The notes under the pieces are model-generated. The model saw only the letters and a program-made list of their open reading frames with translations, was not told where the DNA came from and ran no database searches. 64,000 bases of DNA from Microbacterium terregens (GTDB lineage: Bacteria > Actinomycetota > Actinomycetes > Actinomycetales > Microbacteriaceae): NCBI RefSeq assembly GCF_039534975.1, contig NZ_BAAAWH010000001.1, positions 2,108,001 to 2,172,000 of the forward strand, given 5' to 3'. Shown here piece after piece: positions 35,855-44,641 of this stretch. Each line of letters starts with the position of its first letter. Within the stretch, counting starts at the first letter, position 1. Both the position numbers and the translations under genes were made by a program.

Positions 35855-36060
35855 GTTGCGATGCTTCCTGCGAGGACGATCCTCCTGTTCGGGAGAACCG
35901 CGGTACCACCCCGCGTTGCGACGGCCTCAGGAACGTGCGCTCCGTCGGCGTGCCACTCTCACTGCGGCTGTGACGGGCCTGCCCCGTCCGGTTCTACTGA
36001 GGGCTGACGCCCGGTTCTTCCGGAAGCTCCCCGGTGATGCCGGATCGATGCTCGTCCCCC
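35855..36060 (-). promoter_or_regulatory. T-box riboswitch of ileS (tRNA-Ile sensing)
   Basis: On the minus strand the region contains the conserved T-box GGGTGGTACCGCGG (35899-35914 on the plus strand). Ahead of it is a Stem I with CACCGGGGAGC and GGAAGAACCGG, and an ATC triplet (36036-36038) in the position expected for the isoleucine specifier. A GAGGA/TCCTC stem follows close to the ribosome-binding region, so regulation is probably at translation start, as in other actinobacterial ileS T-boxes. Boundaries are approximate. Confidence 0.85.
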
Positions 36061-36157
36061 GATTCTACGCACCCGATCGCAGCCGCAGGGCGCTACGTCT
36101 GACGCATGTTTCTGTACACGATCCAGTAAGTGCTCAACAGTGGCAGGATGGTTGGCT

Positions 36158-37495
36158 GTGACAACCACACATACCGCCTCGCCCCTGTCCCCGTCAGCCA
36201 CCCCTGTGCGGCGCGTCGCGTGGGCATCCATGGTCGGAACCTCTCTCGAGTCGTTCGACTTCTACGTCTTCGCCTACTTCTCGGCGTACTTCATCGGCCC
36301 GCTGTTCTTCGAGCCCCTCGGCCCGTTCGGCGCACAGCTGCTGGCCTTCTCGACCGTCGCCGTGGCGTTCATCGTCCGCCCCATCGGCGCCGTCCTCTTC
36401 GGCTATATGGGCGATCGGCTCGGTCGTCGCACCACGTTGCTGTGGACCGTCGGCATCATGGGCGTCGCCACCGGCCTCATCGGGCTGTTGCCCACGTACG
36501 CGCAGGCGGGATGGCTCGGCGCCATCCTGCTGGTCATCCTCCGGATCGCACAGGGACTCTCGCTGGGCGGCGAGTGGGGTGGATCGATCCTGCTCGCCAC
36601 CGAACACTCCGGACCGCTCAAGCGCGCGTTCTACGCCGCCATCCCGCAGCTCGGGTCTCCGGTCGGTTCCATTCTCTCGGCCACGCTGTTCATCGTGATG
36701 ACCCTCGTGCTGCCCGCCGAGGAGCTGGCCGCGTGGGGATGGCGCATCCCGTTCCTGATCGCCTTCCCGCTGCTGCTGGTCTCGCTCTATCTGCGCTGGT
36801 CGATCGACGAGACGCCGGTCTTCCGCGAGGTCGTCGCCGAGAAGCGCAGGGAGCGCGTCCCCTTCGTGACGATGTTCACCGCGAAGCCCGCTGCGGTGGC
36901 GATCGCGATCGGCGCCGCTCTGCTGGGCATCGGCTCGTATTCGCTGATGAACACCTACACGATCAACTACGGCGTCGCCGAGCTGGGATTCAGCTTCCAG
37001 GATCTGCTGGTCGCGACGACGGTCGGCGGTCTGCTCCAGCTCATCACCATCCCGCTGTTCGGTGCGTGGGCGACGCGGATCGGTTCGGCCCGCGTCGTCG
37101 CGTGGGGGGCGCTGGGCACGTTGCTGATCACGTTCCCGATGTACTTCCTGCTGCAGTTCGCGACGTTCCCGATCCTCGTGGCCACGATGATCGTGGGCGG
37201 AATCCTTCCGACGATGTCGTGGGCCGCGCTCGGCGGCCTCATGAACGACCTCTTCCCCGATCGGTTCCGGTACTCGGCGCTGTCGATCTCGTACGCGATC
37301 GCGGCGACGGTCAGTGGCTTCGTACCGGCGGTGACTCTTGCGATCGGCGAAGGGACGGGCTTCGCCTGGTGGCACCCTGGTGTCGTGCTGGCGCCCATGG
37401 CCGTGATCACGCTGGTCGCCGCCATCGCCGCGTCGCGCCGTCGCCCGGAGCCCGAGCTTGCGACCGAACCGGAGTCCGCGACAGCGCTCGTGTAG
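36158..37495 (+). CDS. MFS transporter, metabolite:H+ symporter type
   Basis: This is a 445-residue major facilitator with about 12 transmembrane segments. Features are VGTSLESFDFYVFAYFSAYFI, the motif GYMGDRLGRRTTLL, IAQGLSLGGEWGGSILLATE and the ERPRF-like DETPVFREVV, all characteristic of the MHS (ProP/KgtP-like) group. The substrate (organic acid, osmolyte or aromatic acid) cannot be read. The GTG at 36158 has an AGGATGG upstream; an earlier GTG at 36140 adds six residues and is possible. Confidence 0.85.
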   Translation: MTTTHTASPLSPSATPVRRVAWASMVGTSLESFDFYVFAYFSAYFIGPLFFEPLGPFGAQLLAFSTVAVAFIVRPIGAVLFGYMGDRLGRRTTLLWTVGIMGVATGLIGLLPTYAQAGWLGAILLVILRIAQGLSLGGEWGGSILLATEHSGPLKRAFYAAIPQLGSPVGSILSATLFIVMTLVLPAEELAAWGWRIPFLIAFPLLLVSLYLRWSIDETPVFREVVAEKRRERVPFVTMFTAKPAAVAIAIGAALLGIGSYSLMNTYTINYGVAELGFSFQDLLVATTVGGLLQLITIPLFGAWATRIGSARVVAWGALGTLLITFPMYFLLQFATFPILVATMIVGGILPTMSWAALGGLMNDLFPDRFRYSALSISYAIAATVSGFVPAVTLAIGEGTGFAWWHPGVVLAPMAVITLVAAIAASRRRPEPELATEPESATALV

Positions 37496-37576
37496 GCGCG
37501 TACGCGCGCCGGCTCGGGCGCTGTCGCCACACCGGGCTCCGCGGGGTGGTGCGCAGCCACCGCGTAGCGTGGAGTG

Positions 37577-38233
37577 ATGCCCCGCCCGCCCGTCCTCGCT
37601 CCTCCCCGCGTGTCGCCGCCCGATCTGCCTCCGCACCTTGAGGAAGGCAGTCGTCCGGTGCGCGGTGGCTCGTGGTCGCAGGTCCAGTGGACCGCGCTGG
37701 AGCCGATCACGGATGCCGCGCACACCGACATCGCGGAATCGGCGGTGGTCGCGGCATCCGTCGATCGTCTCGATCTGACCGGCGCGACGCTCATCGATGT
37801 CGAGATCCGGAACATCCGCGCCACCGCGCTCTCTGCGCGGTCAGCGCGATTGCGGCGGGTTCGGATCCTCGCCGGCCGGATCGGGACGCTCGACCTGGCG
37901 GACGCGGAGATCGACGAACTCGAGCTGCGCGATGTGCGGATCGACTACCTGTCGCTCGCCGGAGCTCGCGTCCACGACCTGGTGGTCGCCGGTTGTGAGC
38001 TCGGCACCCTGGACATGCCGCAGGCCAAGGTCTCGCGCGCAGCCTTCGCGGACACCCGCGCGGACGAGGTGGATACGCGGGCGATGCGCGCGCGGGATCT
38101 CGACCTGCGCGGACTCGACGCGGTGTCCTACCTCGATCTCACCTCGCTGCGCGGCGCCACGTTCTCCGCACGTCAGGTCGCATACCTCGCGCCCGCGCTC
38201 GCGGAGGCACTCGGCATCCGGGTCCTCGACTGA
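37577..38233 (+). CDS. pentapeptide-repeat-like protein
   Basis: The 218-residue protein has repeated near-pentads on a beta-helix pattern: VDRLDLTGATLIDVEIRN, ARLRRVRILAGRIGTLDLADAEI, LRDVRIDYLSLAGARVHDL. The pattern is A(D/N)LxX-like but degenerate. Pentapeptide proteins can mimic DNA or act as scaffolds; no function is evident. It is a stand-alone gene in front of the DUF559 gene on the other strand. A weak ribosome-binding site precedes the ATG at 37577 (a GTG at 37574 is adjacent). Confidence 0.65.
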   Translation: MPRPPVLAPPRVSPPDLPPHLEEGSRPVRGGSWSQVQWTALEPITDAAHTDIAESAVVAASVDRLDLTGATLIDVEIRNIRATALSARSARLRRVRILAGRIGTLDLADAEIDELELRDVRIDYLSLAGARVHDLVVAGCELGTLDMPQAKVSRAAFADTRADEVDTRAMRARDLDLRGLDAVSYLDLTSLRGATFSARQVAYLAPALAEALGIRVLD

Positions 38234-38309
38234 CACGCGGCGGGCTGCGCCGCCGGTTCCTGAGGTCGTGGTCACCCCAGGCCCTCAGGAGAGCGCCTTC
38301 GCGCGGCGA

Positions 38310-39176
38310 CTACGAGGCGAGATGCAGTCCCTGCCCGACCGCCCGCATGATCACGTCCTGCACCTCGTGCCAGCGATCGACCACCTGACGGTAGCCGACG
38401 CGAATCACGTGATACCCGAGGAGCATGAGCTGGGCATCGTGAGCGATGTCCTCTTCGCGTTGCCGCCCGACGTGATGACCACCGTCGATCTGCAGGACGA
38501 GCCGCTCTCCGATGAGGAAATCGACGCGGTGACCGGCGATCCACGTCTGCGGCACGATCCGCAGCCGCAACCACCTCAGCCGGGGCACGACGAAGGACTC
38601 GAGCCCTGAGTCCGAGAACGGGTTGGCCGCGGCCAGCACCCTCCGCGCACGCTCGGGCAGGGCAAACCGCGAAAGGCCGAGCGCCGAAACGAGCTGCGTG
38701 CGCATCGCCGACTCCCACACCGCGAGGGCGGATTCGAACGGTTGACACATCGCCACGAGGTACAGCACGTTCTCGATCGGGTCGACCAGTGCGCCCGGAT
38801 GCCGCGGCACGAGCGGTGCGGTCCAGTGAACAGTGGCGGGAGGGTCGCCATTCGACGAACGCGCATGCCGTGCGATCCGGACGCCGCCCGAGTGCGGCGG
38901 AGCGGCCACGTGCACGCCGTCCTCGGCGAGCACCCAGAGCCCGAGCCTGGCGGCCTGCGTGACGCAGGTCAGGACGACGCCCGCCCGCGCAGCCGCCAGC
39001 ATGCCGGGATCCGCGTCGGGAAGTGCCAGCCACCCGCGTCTCGGGCGCACCAGCGCACCTGTGCGGACAGCATCCGTCAGCTCCCTGTTCGTCGCTCCCT
39101 GGTCGCGCAGCTCACTCGATCGGGCCAGTCTCCCGCGGCGGCGCACGAATCCGACAGCATCCATGAACGTCAGCAT
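38310..39176 (-). CDS. AbiEi-like N-terminal / DUF559 endonuclease-type protein
   Basis: The 288-residue protein begins with an N-terminal winged-helix region (GRLARSSELRDQGATNRELT, then TGALVRPRRGWLALPD), the pattern of AbiEi antitoxin-like N-termini. It ends with a DUF559 domain (VDFLIGERLVLQIDGGHHVGRQREEDIAHDAQLMLLGYHVIRV) that keeps VSR-like nuclease residues (Asp, Asp, His). These proteins are common in Actinobacteria and of unproven role; a DNA repair or toxin-antitoxin link is possible. The ATG at 39176 has GGAGCAG seven bases upstream. No partner gene is adjacent. Confidence 0.7.
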   Translation of the reverse strand: MLTFMDAVGFVRRRGRLARSSELRDQGATNRELTDAVRTGALVRPRRGWLALPDADPGMLAAARAGVVLTCVTQAARLGLWVLAEDGVHVAAPPHSGGVRIARHARSSNGDPPATVHWTAPLVPRHPGALVDPIENVLYLVAMCQPFESALAVWESAMRTQLVSALGLSRFALPERARRVLAAANPFSDSGLESFVVPRLRWLRLRIVPQTWIAGHRVDFLIGERLVLQIDGGHHVGRQREEDIAHDAQLMLLGYHVIRVGYRQVVDRWHEVQDVIMRAVGQGLHLAS

Positions 39177-39472
39177 CGTTCTGCTCCGGCGTAGAGGACG
39201 CACCGTGTCTCGATCACGTGCACTCGTCACCGGTGCCCGCGGTTGGGGAGCAACGGCGGGCCGCCGCTGCGGAACGGATGCGGCGTGAGGGTGTGGTCAC
39301 TGCTGAGGGTCGAAAGTGCCCTCGGCGCCCTCGCGAGTCACCACCCCCTCGGCAGGGAACGCCCGTGACGCTCCGCTCACGGGGAGCACGCGCACGCCCA
39401 CGCTAGAATGGGCGGACATCCCACACTCAGGCACGCTCACACAGTGCCGCACATATCGCCAAGGAGACCCTC

Positions 39473-42052
39473 ATGGCCGACGCGCAGATCCCGGACAAGC
39501 CCGCCCTCGAAGGTCTGGAAGCGAAATGGGATGCCGCATGGCAGGGCCAGGGCACGTACCTGTTCGACCGGGCTGAAGCCGTGCGACGTGGGCGCGCCGG
39601 CGTGTACTCGGTGGACACTCCCCCGCCGACCGCCTCGGGCAGTCTCCACATCGGCCATGTGTTCTCGTTCACGCACACGGACGTCAAGGTGCGTTTCGAG
39701 CGCATGCGCGGCAAGTCCGTGTTCTACCCGATGGGCTGGGACGACAACGGCCTGCCCACCGAGCGGCGCGTCCAGAACTACTACGGAGTGCGCTGCGACC
39801 CTTCGCTCGCGTACGACCCGGGCTTCACTCCGCCGTACGAGGGCGGTGACAACAAGAGCTCGCGCGCAGCGGACCAGGTGCCGATCAGCCGCCGCAACTT
39901 CATCGAGCTGTGCGAGACCCTCACCGCGCAGGACGAGGTCACCTTCGAGGAGCTCTTCCGCCAGCTCGGGCTGAGCGTCGACTGGACGCAGACCTACCGG
40001 ACGATCAGCGACGACACGATCCGGGTCTCGCAGCTGGCGTTCCTGCGGAACCTCGAGCGCGGTGAAGCGTTCCAGGCGATGGCCCCGACCCTGTGGGACA
40101 TCGACTTCCGCTCCGCGATCGCACAAGCCGAGCTCGAAGACCGCGAGCAGCCCGCTGCCTACCATCGACTCGCCTTCCACAAGTCGGACGGCTCCGGCGA
40201 CGTCTTCATCGAGACGACTCGCCCTGAGCTGCTGCCGGCCTGCGTGGCACTGGTGGCGCACCCGGACGACGAGCGCTATCAGACCCTGTTCGGCTCCACC
40301 GTGCGCACACCCCTGTTCGATGTCGAGGTGCCGGTTCTCGCGCACCCGCTTGCCCAGCAGGACAAGGGGTCGGGCATCGCGATGATCTGCACCTTCGGCG
40401 ATGTGACCGACATCGTGTGGTGGCGCGAACTCGATCTCCCGAACCGCACCATCCTCGGCAAGGACGGCCGGGTACTCGCTGAGGCGCCCGATGTGATCGT
40501 CACCGAGAAGGGCAAGGCGGCGTACGCCGAGCTCGCCGGAAAGACAGTGTTCAGCGCCAAGAAGCGGGTGGCGGAGCTGCTGTCCGAATCCGGGGAGCTC
40601 ATCGGAGATCCCAAGCCGTTCTCCCACGTCGTCAAGTTCTACGAGAAGGGCGACCGCCCCCTCGAGATCGTCTCCACCCGCCAGTGGTATCTGCGCAACG
40701 GCGCCCGCGACGAGGTGCTGCGCGACAAGCTCATCGAGCTCGGGCAGCAGATGTCGTGGCACCCGGACTTCATGCGCGTGCGCTTCGAGAACTGGACGAA
40801 CGGACTCACCGGCGATTGGCTGGTGTCACGACAGCGCTTCTTCGGCGTGCCGATTCCGGTCTGGTACGCGCTGGACGAGCAGGGCGAGCGGGACTACAGC
40901 CGTGTGCTGGCGCCGGCGGCCGAGCGGCTTCCGGTCGACCCGACCAGCGATGTGCCCGCCGGCTTCACCGAAGCGCAGCGCGGGGTGCCCGGTGGCTTCG
41001 ACGGCGAACGGGACATCTTCGACACCTGGGCGACGTCGTCGCTGACCCCGCAGCTGGCCGGCGGATGGCAGCGCGATGAGGAGCTGTGGTCGCTCGTCGC
41101 GCCGTTCGATGTGCGCCCGCAGGGGCAGGACATCATCCGTACCTGGCTGTTCTCCACCATGCTGCGCAGTGCGCTGGAGGACGACCGCGCTCCGTGGACG
41201 GATGCCGCGATCTCGGGCTTCATCGTGGACCCGGACCGCAAGAAGATGTCCAAGTCCAAGGGCAACGTGGTCACGCCCGCCGACATCCTGCACCAGCACG
41301 GCTCCGATGCCGTCCGCTACTGGTCGGCGTCGAGCCGCCTGGGCACGGATGCCGCCTTCGATCCGCAGAACCCGACACAGATCAAGATCGGGCGTCGCCT
41401 GGCCATCAAGATCCTCAACGCCGCGAAGTTCGTGCTCTCGTTCCCGGTGCCCGAGGGCGCTGAGGTGACGCACGCGCTCGACGCATCGATGCTCGCGACG
41501 CTGGACGGTGTGATCCGCGACGCGACGAAGGCTCTGGACGCCTACGACCACGCACGCGCCCTCGAGATCACCGAGTCGTTCTTCTGGACCTTCTGCGACG
41601 ACTACCTCGAACTCGTCAAGGAGCGCGCCTACGACCGTTCCGACGTCGGCCAGGCCTCGGCCGCGCTCGCGCTGCGGATCGCGCTGTCGACCCTGCTGCG
41701 GCTGTTCGCGCCGGTCCTGGCGTTCGCCACCGAAGAGGCGTGGTCGTGGTTCAACGACGGCTCGGTGCACACCGCGCCGTGGCCAGAGGCGCTCGGCATC
41801 GACGGAGACCCCGCCGTGCTCACGGTGGTCGGCGACGCCCTGATCGGCATCCGTCGGGCCAAGACCGAAGCGAAGGCCTCACAGAAGACAGCAGTGACAC
41901 GCATGACGATCGCCGCCCCCGCGGAGTCCGTCGCCCTGATCCGGCTGGCCGAGGGAGACCTGAAGGCCGTCGGACGGATCGCGGAGATCACTTACACGGA
42001 TGCCGAGGCGATCGCCGTGTCCGGCATCGAACTCGAGCAGCAGGAGGGCTGA
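39473..42052 (+). CDS. valS: valyl-tRNA synthetase
   Basis: The 859-residue enzyme has the HIGH motif SLHIGHVFSFTHTD, an editing insertion and the KMSKS motif KKMSKSKGNVVTP. The C-terminal coiled region ends in a modest tail. It charges tRNA-Val. The start has AAGGAGA upstream. A TAGAAT box at 39404-39409 is a possible -10 element without a clear -35. Confidence 0.96.
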   Translation: MADAQIPDKPALEGLEAKWDAAWQGQGTYLFDRAEAVRRGRAGVYSVDTPPPTASGSLHIGHVFSFTHTDVKVRFERMRGKSVFYPMGWDDNGLPTERRVQNYYGVRCDPSLAYDPGFTPPYEGGDNKSSRAADQVPISRRNFIELCETLTAQDEVTFEELFRQLGLSVDWTQTYRTISDDTIRVSQLAFLRNLERGEAFQAMAPTLWDIDFRSAIAQAELEDREQPAAYHRLAFHKSDGSGDVFIETTRPELLPACVALVAHPDDERYQTLFGSTVRTPLFDVEVPVLAHPLAQQDKGSGIAMICTFGDVTDIVWWRELDLPNRTILGKDGRVLAEAPDVIVTEKGKAAYAELAGKTVFSAKKRVAELLSESGELIGDPKPFSHVVKFYEKGDRPLEIVSTRQWYLRNGARDEVLRDKLIELGQQMSWHPDFMRVRFENWTNGLTGDWLVSRQRFFGVPIPVWYALDEQGERDYSRVLAPAAERLPVDPTSDVPAGFTEAQRGVPGGFDGERDIFDTWATSSLTPQLAGGWQRDEELWSLVAPFDVRPQGQDIIRTWLFSTMLRSALEDDRAPWTDAAISGFIVDPDRKKMSKSKGNVVTPADILHQHGSDAVRYWSASSRLGTDAAFDPQNPTQIKIGRRLAIKILNAAKFVLSFPVPEGAEVTHALDASMLATLDGVIRDATKALDAYDHARALEITESFFWTFCDDYLELVKERAYDRSDVGQASAALALRIALSTLLRLFAPVLAFATEEAWSWFNDGSVHTAPWPEALGIDGDPAVLTVVGDALIGIRRAKTEAKASQKTAVTRMTIAAPAESVALIRLAEGDLKAVGRIAEITYTDAEAIAVSGIELEQQEG

Positions 42053-42053
42053 C

Positions 42054-42302
42054 ATGCAACTGGGCACACGATGGTCTGCGGGAAGCGAACCGCCCGCGTC
42101 GGTTCCGGCGTCGCTTCGCGCGCAGATCGACGCCGTGGAGAACGCGATGCCGGTCGACCAGCTCGGTCAGCCGGCACCGCGCTGGACGCTGACCTGGCTC
42201 GAGGGCAAGCCGATCGCCGAGTTGGACACCGGCGTGATCGTCAGTCTGAACGAGGAGGGCGACGCCGTCGTCCGCCACGACGAGGACGACGACTTCGCCT
42301 GA
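42054..42302 (+). CDS. conserved hypothetical protein after valS, 82 residues
   Basis: The protein begins MQLGTRWSAGSEPPASVP and has a WTLTWLEGKPIAELD segment and an acidic end (RHDEDDDFA). Its ATG lies one base after the valS TGA, so it is in the same transcript. I do not recognise a family. The close spacing and codon use support it. Confidence 0.6.
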   Translation: MQLGTRWSAGSEPPASVPASLRAQIDAVENAMPVDQLGQPAPRWTLTWLEGKPIAELDTGVIVSLNEEGDAVVRHDEDDDFA

Positions 42303-42309
42303 CCGCTGA

Positions 42310-43695
42310 TCACTCCTCCGCCTCGGCCCCGGCGTGCCGCGTCCCGACGACCAGAAGTCGACTGGCGACGAGCGCCGCGACCACGACGACACCCGAGGCG
42401 AGCAGGAACGGCAGTCGCAGGTCGATGCGCGCAACCCATCCGCCCAGAAGCGTCGCGATGGGGAAGAGCCCCCACGTGAGCATTCTGATGATCCCCAGGA
42501 CACGACCGAAGAGGTGCCCGGGAACGATCTGCTGACGCAGCGCTCCCCACGGGACGTTCCATGTGGAGACGGCGAAGGCGAACAATCCGTACGCGAGGAC
42601 CGCGCTGACCACGCCCGGCGCGAGGCCGGTGAGCAGCATCGCCAGCGCCGCGACGAAGTTCGCCGCGAACATGACCCATCCACGGCCGAGCCGCGCCACG
42701 ATGTGCGGTGCCGCGAGCGAGCCGACCAGGGCGCCCACGCCGATACCGGCCGTGACGAAGCCGATGGCGGCGGGTGCGACGCCCTGCTCGTCGAGGAAGT
42801 AGAGGATCGTCCCGGCCTGCGCGAACGCGAATGCGCAGCCGACGAGGGAGGTGAAGACGACCATCGCACGCAGATAGTGGTTGCCCCAGAGGTACGCGAT
42901 CGCCTCCCGTGCGGGCACGGTGGGCCGCGGGAGGGGTGCGGCGATGGGCTCCGCGGTCGGCCCGGCGACATCGATGTCCGGGGCGCCGGGATTGGTCACC
43001 GCCGCGGAATCCGCGAGCGTGCGATCTCGAAGCGGACGAGCCGCCGACAGCGGCAGCACGAGCGCCAGCGCGATCGGCACGACGTAGCCCGCGGTGCCGA
43101 CCCAGAGGGGCAGCGCGAGGGCGACGGCGAACAGTACGCCGGCGATGGGCGTCGCGATGAAGCTGTCGATCGTGACCTGGGCCGCCTGCATTCGACCATT
43201 GGCCCGATCGAGATGCGCGCGCCGGACCACGCCGGGGATGACGGCGTTGGTGGCGTTGTCGAAGAGCGTCTCGCCGAGACCGAAGACCAGGGTGCCGAGG
43301 AAGAGCGCCCACAGGCTGATCTGCCCGGTTGCGGTGAGGATCGCCAGCCATAGTGCGACAACCCCCCGGATGCCGTTTGCCGCTGCCATGATGATGCGGC
43401 GGTCGAAGCGGTCGACGATCATCCCCGCAGGCAGCCCGAACACCAGCCAGGGCACGAACGCCACAGCGCCGATCACCGCGATGGCGAGCGGATCGCGCGT
43501 CAGCGTCGTGGCGATCAACGGAACAGCGGTGCGCCCGAGTCCGTCGGCCAGATTGCTGAAGGCCGCAGCGGTCCAGAGCTTTCCGAAGTCGCGGCCGAGC
43601 GGCCCCTTGCCCGCCCCCGCGACCGTTGTCCCAGTCGTGCGGCCCGTCACGCCGGCCGCGTCATCCGCAGCGTCCGTGTCGACGGCCTCGGTCAT
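42310..43695 (-). CDS. MFS exporter, MFS_3 (EntS-like) type
   Basis: This 461-residue transporter has about 12 membrane segments. It has the motif [15 protein letters not shown] (loop 2-3), a mid-protein soluble loop, and [23 protein letters not shown] in the second half, a signature of the MFS_3 group of multidrug or siderophore exporters. Its start overlaps the small upstream gene (ATGA), and both follow an ArsR-like regulator, so the operon is probably a drug-responsive efflux module. Confidence 0.85.
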   Translation of the reverse strand: MTEAVDTDAADDAAGVTGRTTGTTVAGAGKGPLGRDFGKLWTAAAFSNLADGLGRTAVPLIATTLTRDPLAIAVIGAVAFVPWLVFGLPAGMIVDRFDRRIIMAAANGIRGVVALWLAILTATGQISLWALFLGTLVFGLGETLFDNATNAVIPGVVRRAHLDRANGRMQAAQVTIDSFIATPIAGVLFAVALALPLWVGTAGYVVPIALALVLPLSAARPLRDRTLADSAAVTNPGAPDIDVAGPTAEPIAAPLPRPTVPAREAIAYLWGNHYLRAMVVFTSLVGCAFAFAQAGTILYFLDEQGVAPAAIGFVTAGIGVGALVGSLAAPHIVARLGRGWVMFAANFVAALAMLLTGLAPGVVSAVLAYGLFAFAVSTWNVPWGALRQQIVPGHLFGRVLGIIRMLTWGLFPIATLLGGWVARIDLRLPFLLASGVVVVAALVASRLLVVGTRHAGAEAEE

Positions 43696-43907
43696 CGCGG
43701 AAGGAGCCCGACCGCACCACAGGCCTGGGCGCTGCTGCGGAAACGCGCAGCGCGCGCCTGAGTTTCGGCGGCGCGCCTGTAGGCCACGCGTCCCCGACGT
43801 TCGAGACGAGTCGCGACGAAGCCGTCGAGCGCGGACGCCGCACGCAGCAGAGCGCGCTCGAAGGTCGTCGCGCGGGTGAGCGTGCGCGGAGCGGAGATGG
43901 CGGTCAT
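43692..43907 (-). CDS. small basic protein coupled to the MFS exporter, 71 residues
   Basis: The protein [30 protein letters not shown]... has two amphipathic Arg/Ala-rich helices. It lies 2 bp after the regulator stop and overlaps the MFS start by ATGA, so it is translated with both. The family is unknown. Conserved coupling suggests a role with the transporter or regulator. Confidence 0.6.
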   Translation of the reverse strand: MTAISAPRTLTRATTFERALLRAASALDGFVATRLERRGRVAYRRAAETQARAARFRSSAQACGAVGLLPR

Positions 43908-43909
43908 GA

Positions 43910-44536
43910 TCAACCTCCCAGTTCGGGAAGCGGGAACACGTCGGCCCGTATCGTCACGGGGCGGACGTCCTCGCCGGTCTGATTGCGGTAGTTGTCCACG
44001 GCGTCGTCGATCAGCGCCATGATCTTCACGGAGAGCTCCTTGCTCTGCTCCGGTGTGAGTCGCGCGGTGGCGGTCGAGATCATGCTCCCGTCCTGCCACT
44101 GCTCTGCACTGCCGGAGAGTCCCCCGTGAATGAAGGCCATGAGCTGGTCGTGACGATTCTGGAAGAACTCGTTCATCACGATCTGCGTGGCCGCGCGTCC
44201 CGCCGGCGTCTTCATCGCGTCGGGATTGGCGAACGAGACCCCGCCGGCGGGGCGTTCCCACCAGCGTTCGCGGCCGGTGCCCCGGTCGCTGATCTCCTGG
44301 ATGAGGTCCTGCTTGGCAAGCGCCCGCAGGTGATAGCTCGTCGAGCCGCTGGACTCGCCGAGCTTCTCAGCGAGCGAACTCGCCGTCTGCGGGCCGTACT
44401 GACTGAGGATGTCGTAGATGCGGACGCGCAACGGGTGCGCCAGTGCACGCAGCGCCCCCGTGTCCAGGACGCGGTCACCCGAGTGGTGCTCCTCGACGCG
44501 GGCCGCGGCATCCGGAGTGTCCGTGGTGTTCTCCAT
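43910..44536 (-). CDS. ArsR-like winged-helix regulator
   Basis: The 208-residue protein has an HTH domain ([47 protein letters not shown]) typical of ArsR/HTH_20. A longer effector domain follows, [14 protein letters not shown] being a strong marker. It is divergent from the M3 peptidase, with TTGCAA operators in the gap. By context it controls the small gene/MFS operon and possibly itself. The ATG at 44536 is preferred; an antisense frame continues far upstream through the peptidase and is ignored. Confidence 0.85.
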   Translation of the reverse strand: MENTTDTPDAAARVEEHHSGDRVLDTGALRALAHPLRVRIYDILSQYGPQTASSLAEKLGESSGSTSYHLRALAKQDLIQEISDRGTGRERWWERPAGGVSFANPDAMKTPAGRAATQIVMNEFFQNRHDQLMAFIHGGLSGSAEQWQDGSMISTATARLTPEQSKELSVKIMALIDDAVDNYRNQTGEDVRPVTIRADVFPLPELGG

Positions 44537-44553
44537 GAGCTCCACGATAGAGG

Positions 44554-44599
44554 TGCAAACCACTCTTTGCAAGGGTTTCTTTGCAACTGATGGTTTGCA
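44554..44599. promoter_or_regulatory. probable operator with TGCAAACC inverted repeat
   Basis: TGCAAACC at 44554-44561 and GGTTTGCA at 44592-44599 are exact inverted repeats. Two TTTGCAA copies (44566-44572 and 44580-44586) lie between them. The block sits between the ArsR-like gene and the M3 peptidase, so binding could control both. Confidence 0.65.
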
Positions 44600-44641
44600 A
44601 ACGAACGGAGGTGGCTCAGGAGGCGAGACTAGGCTTGCCGC

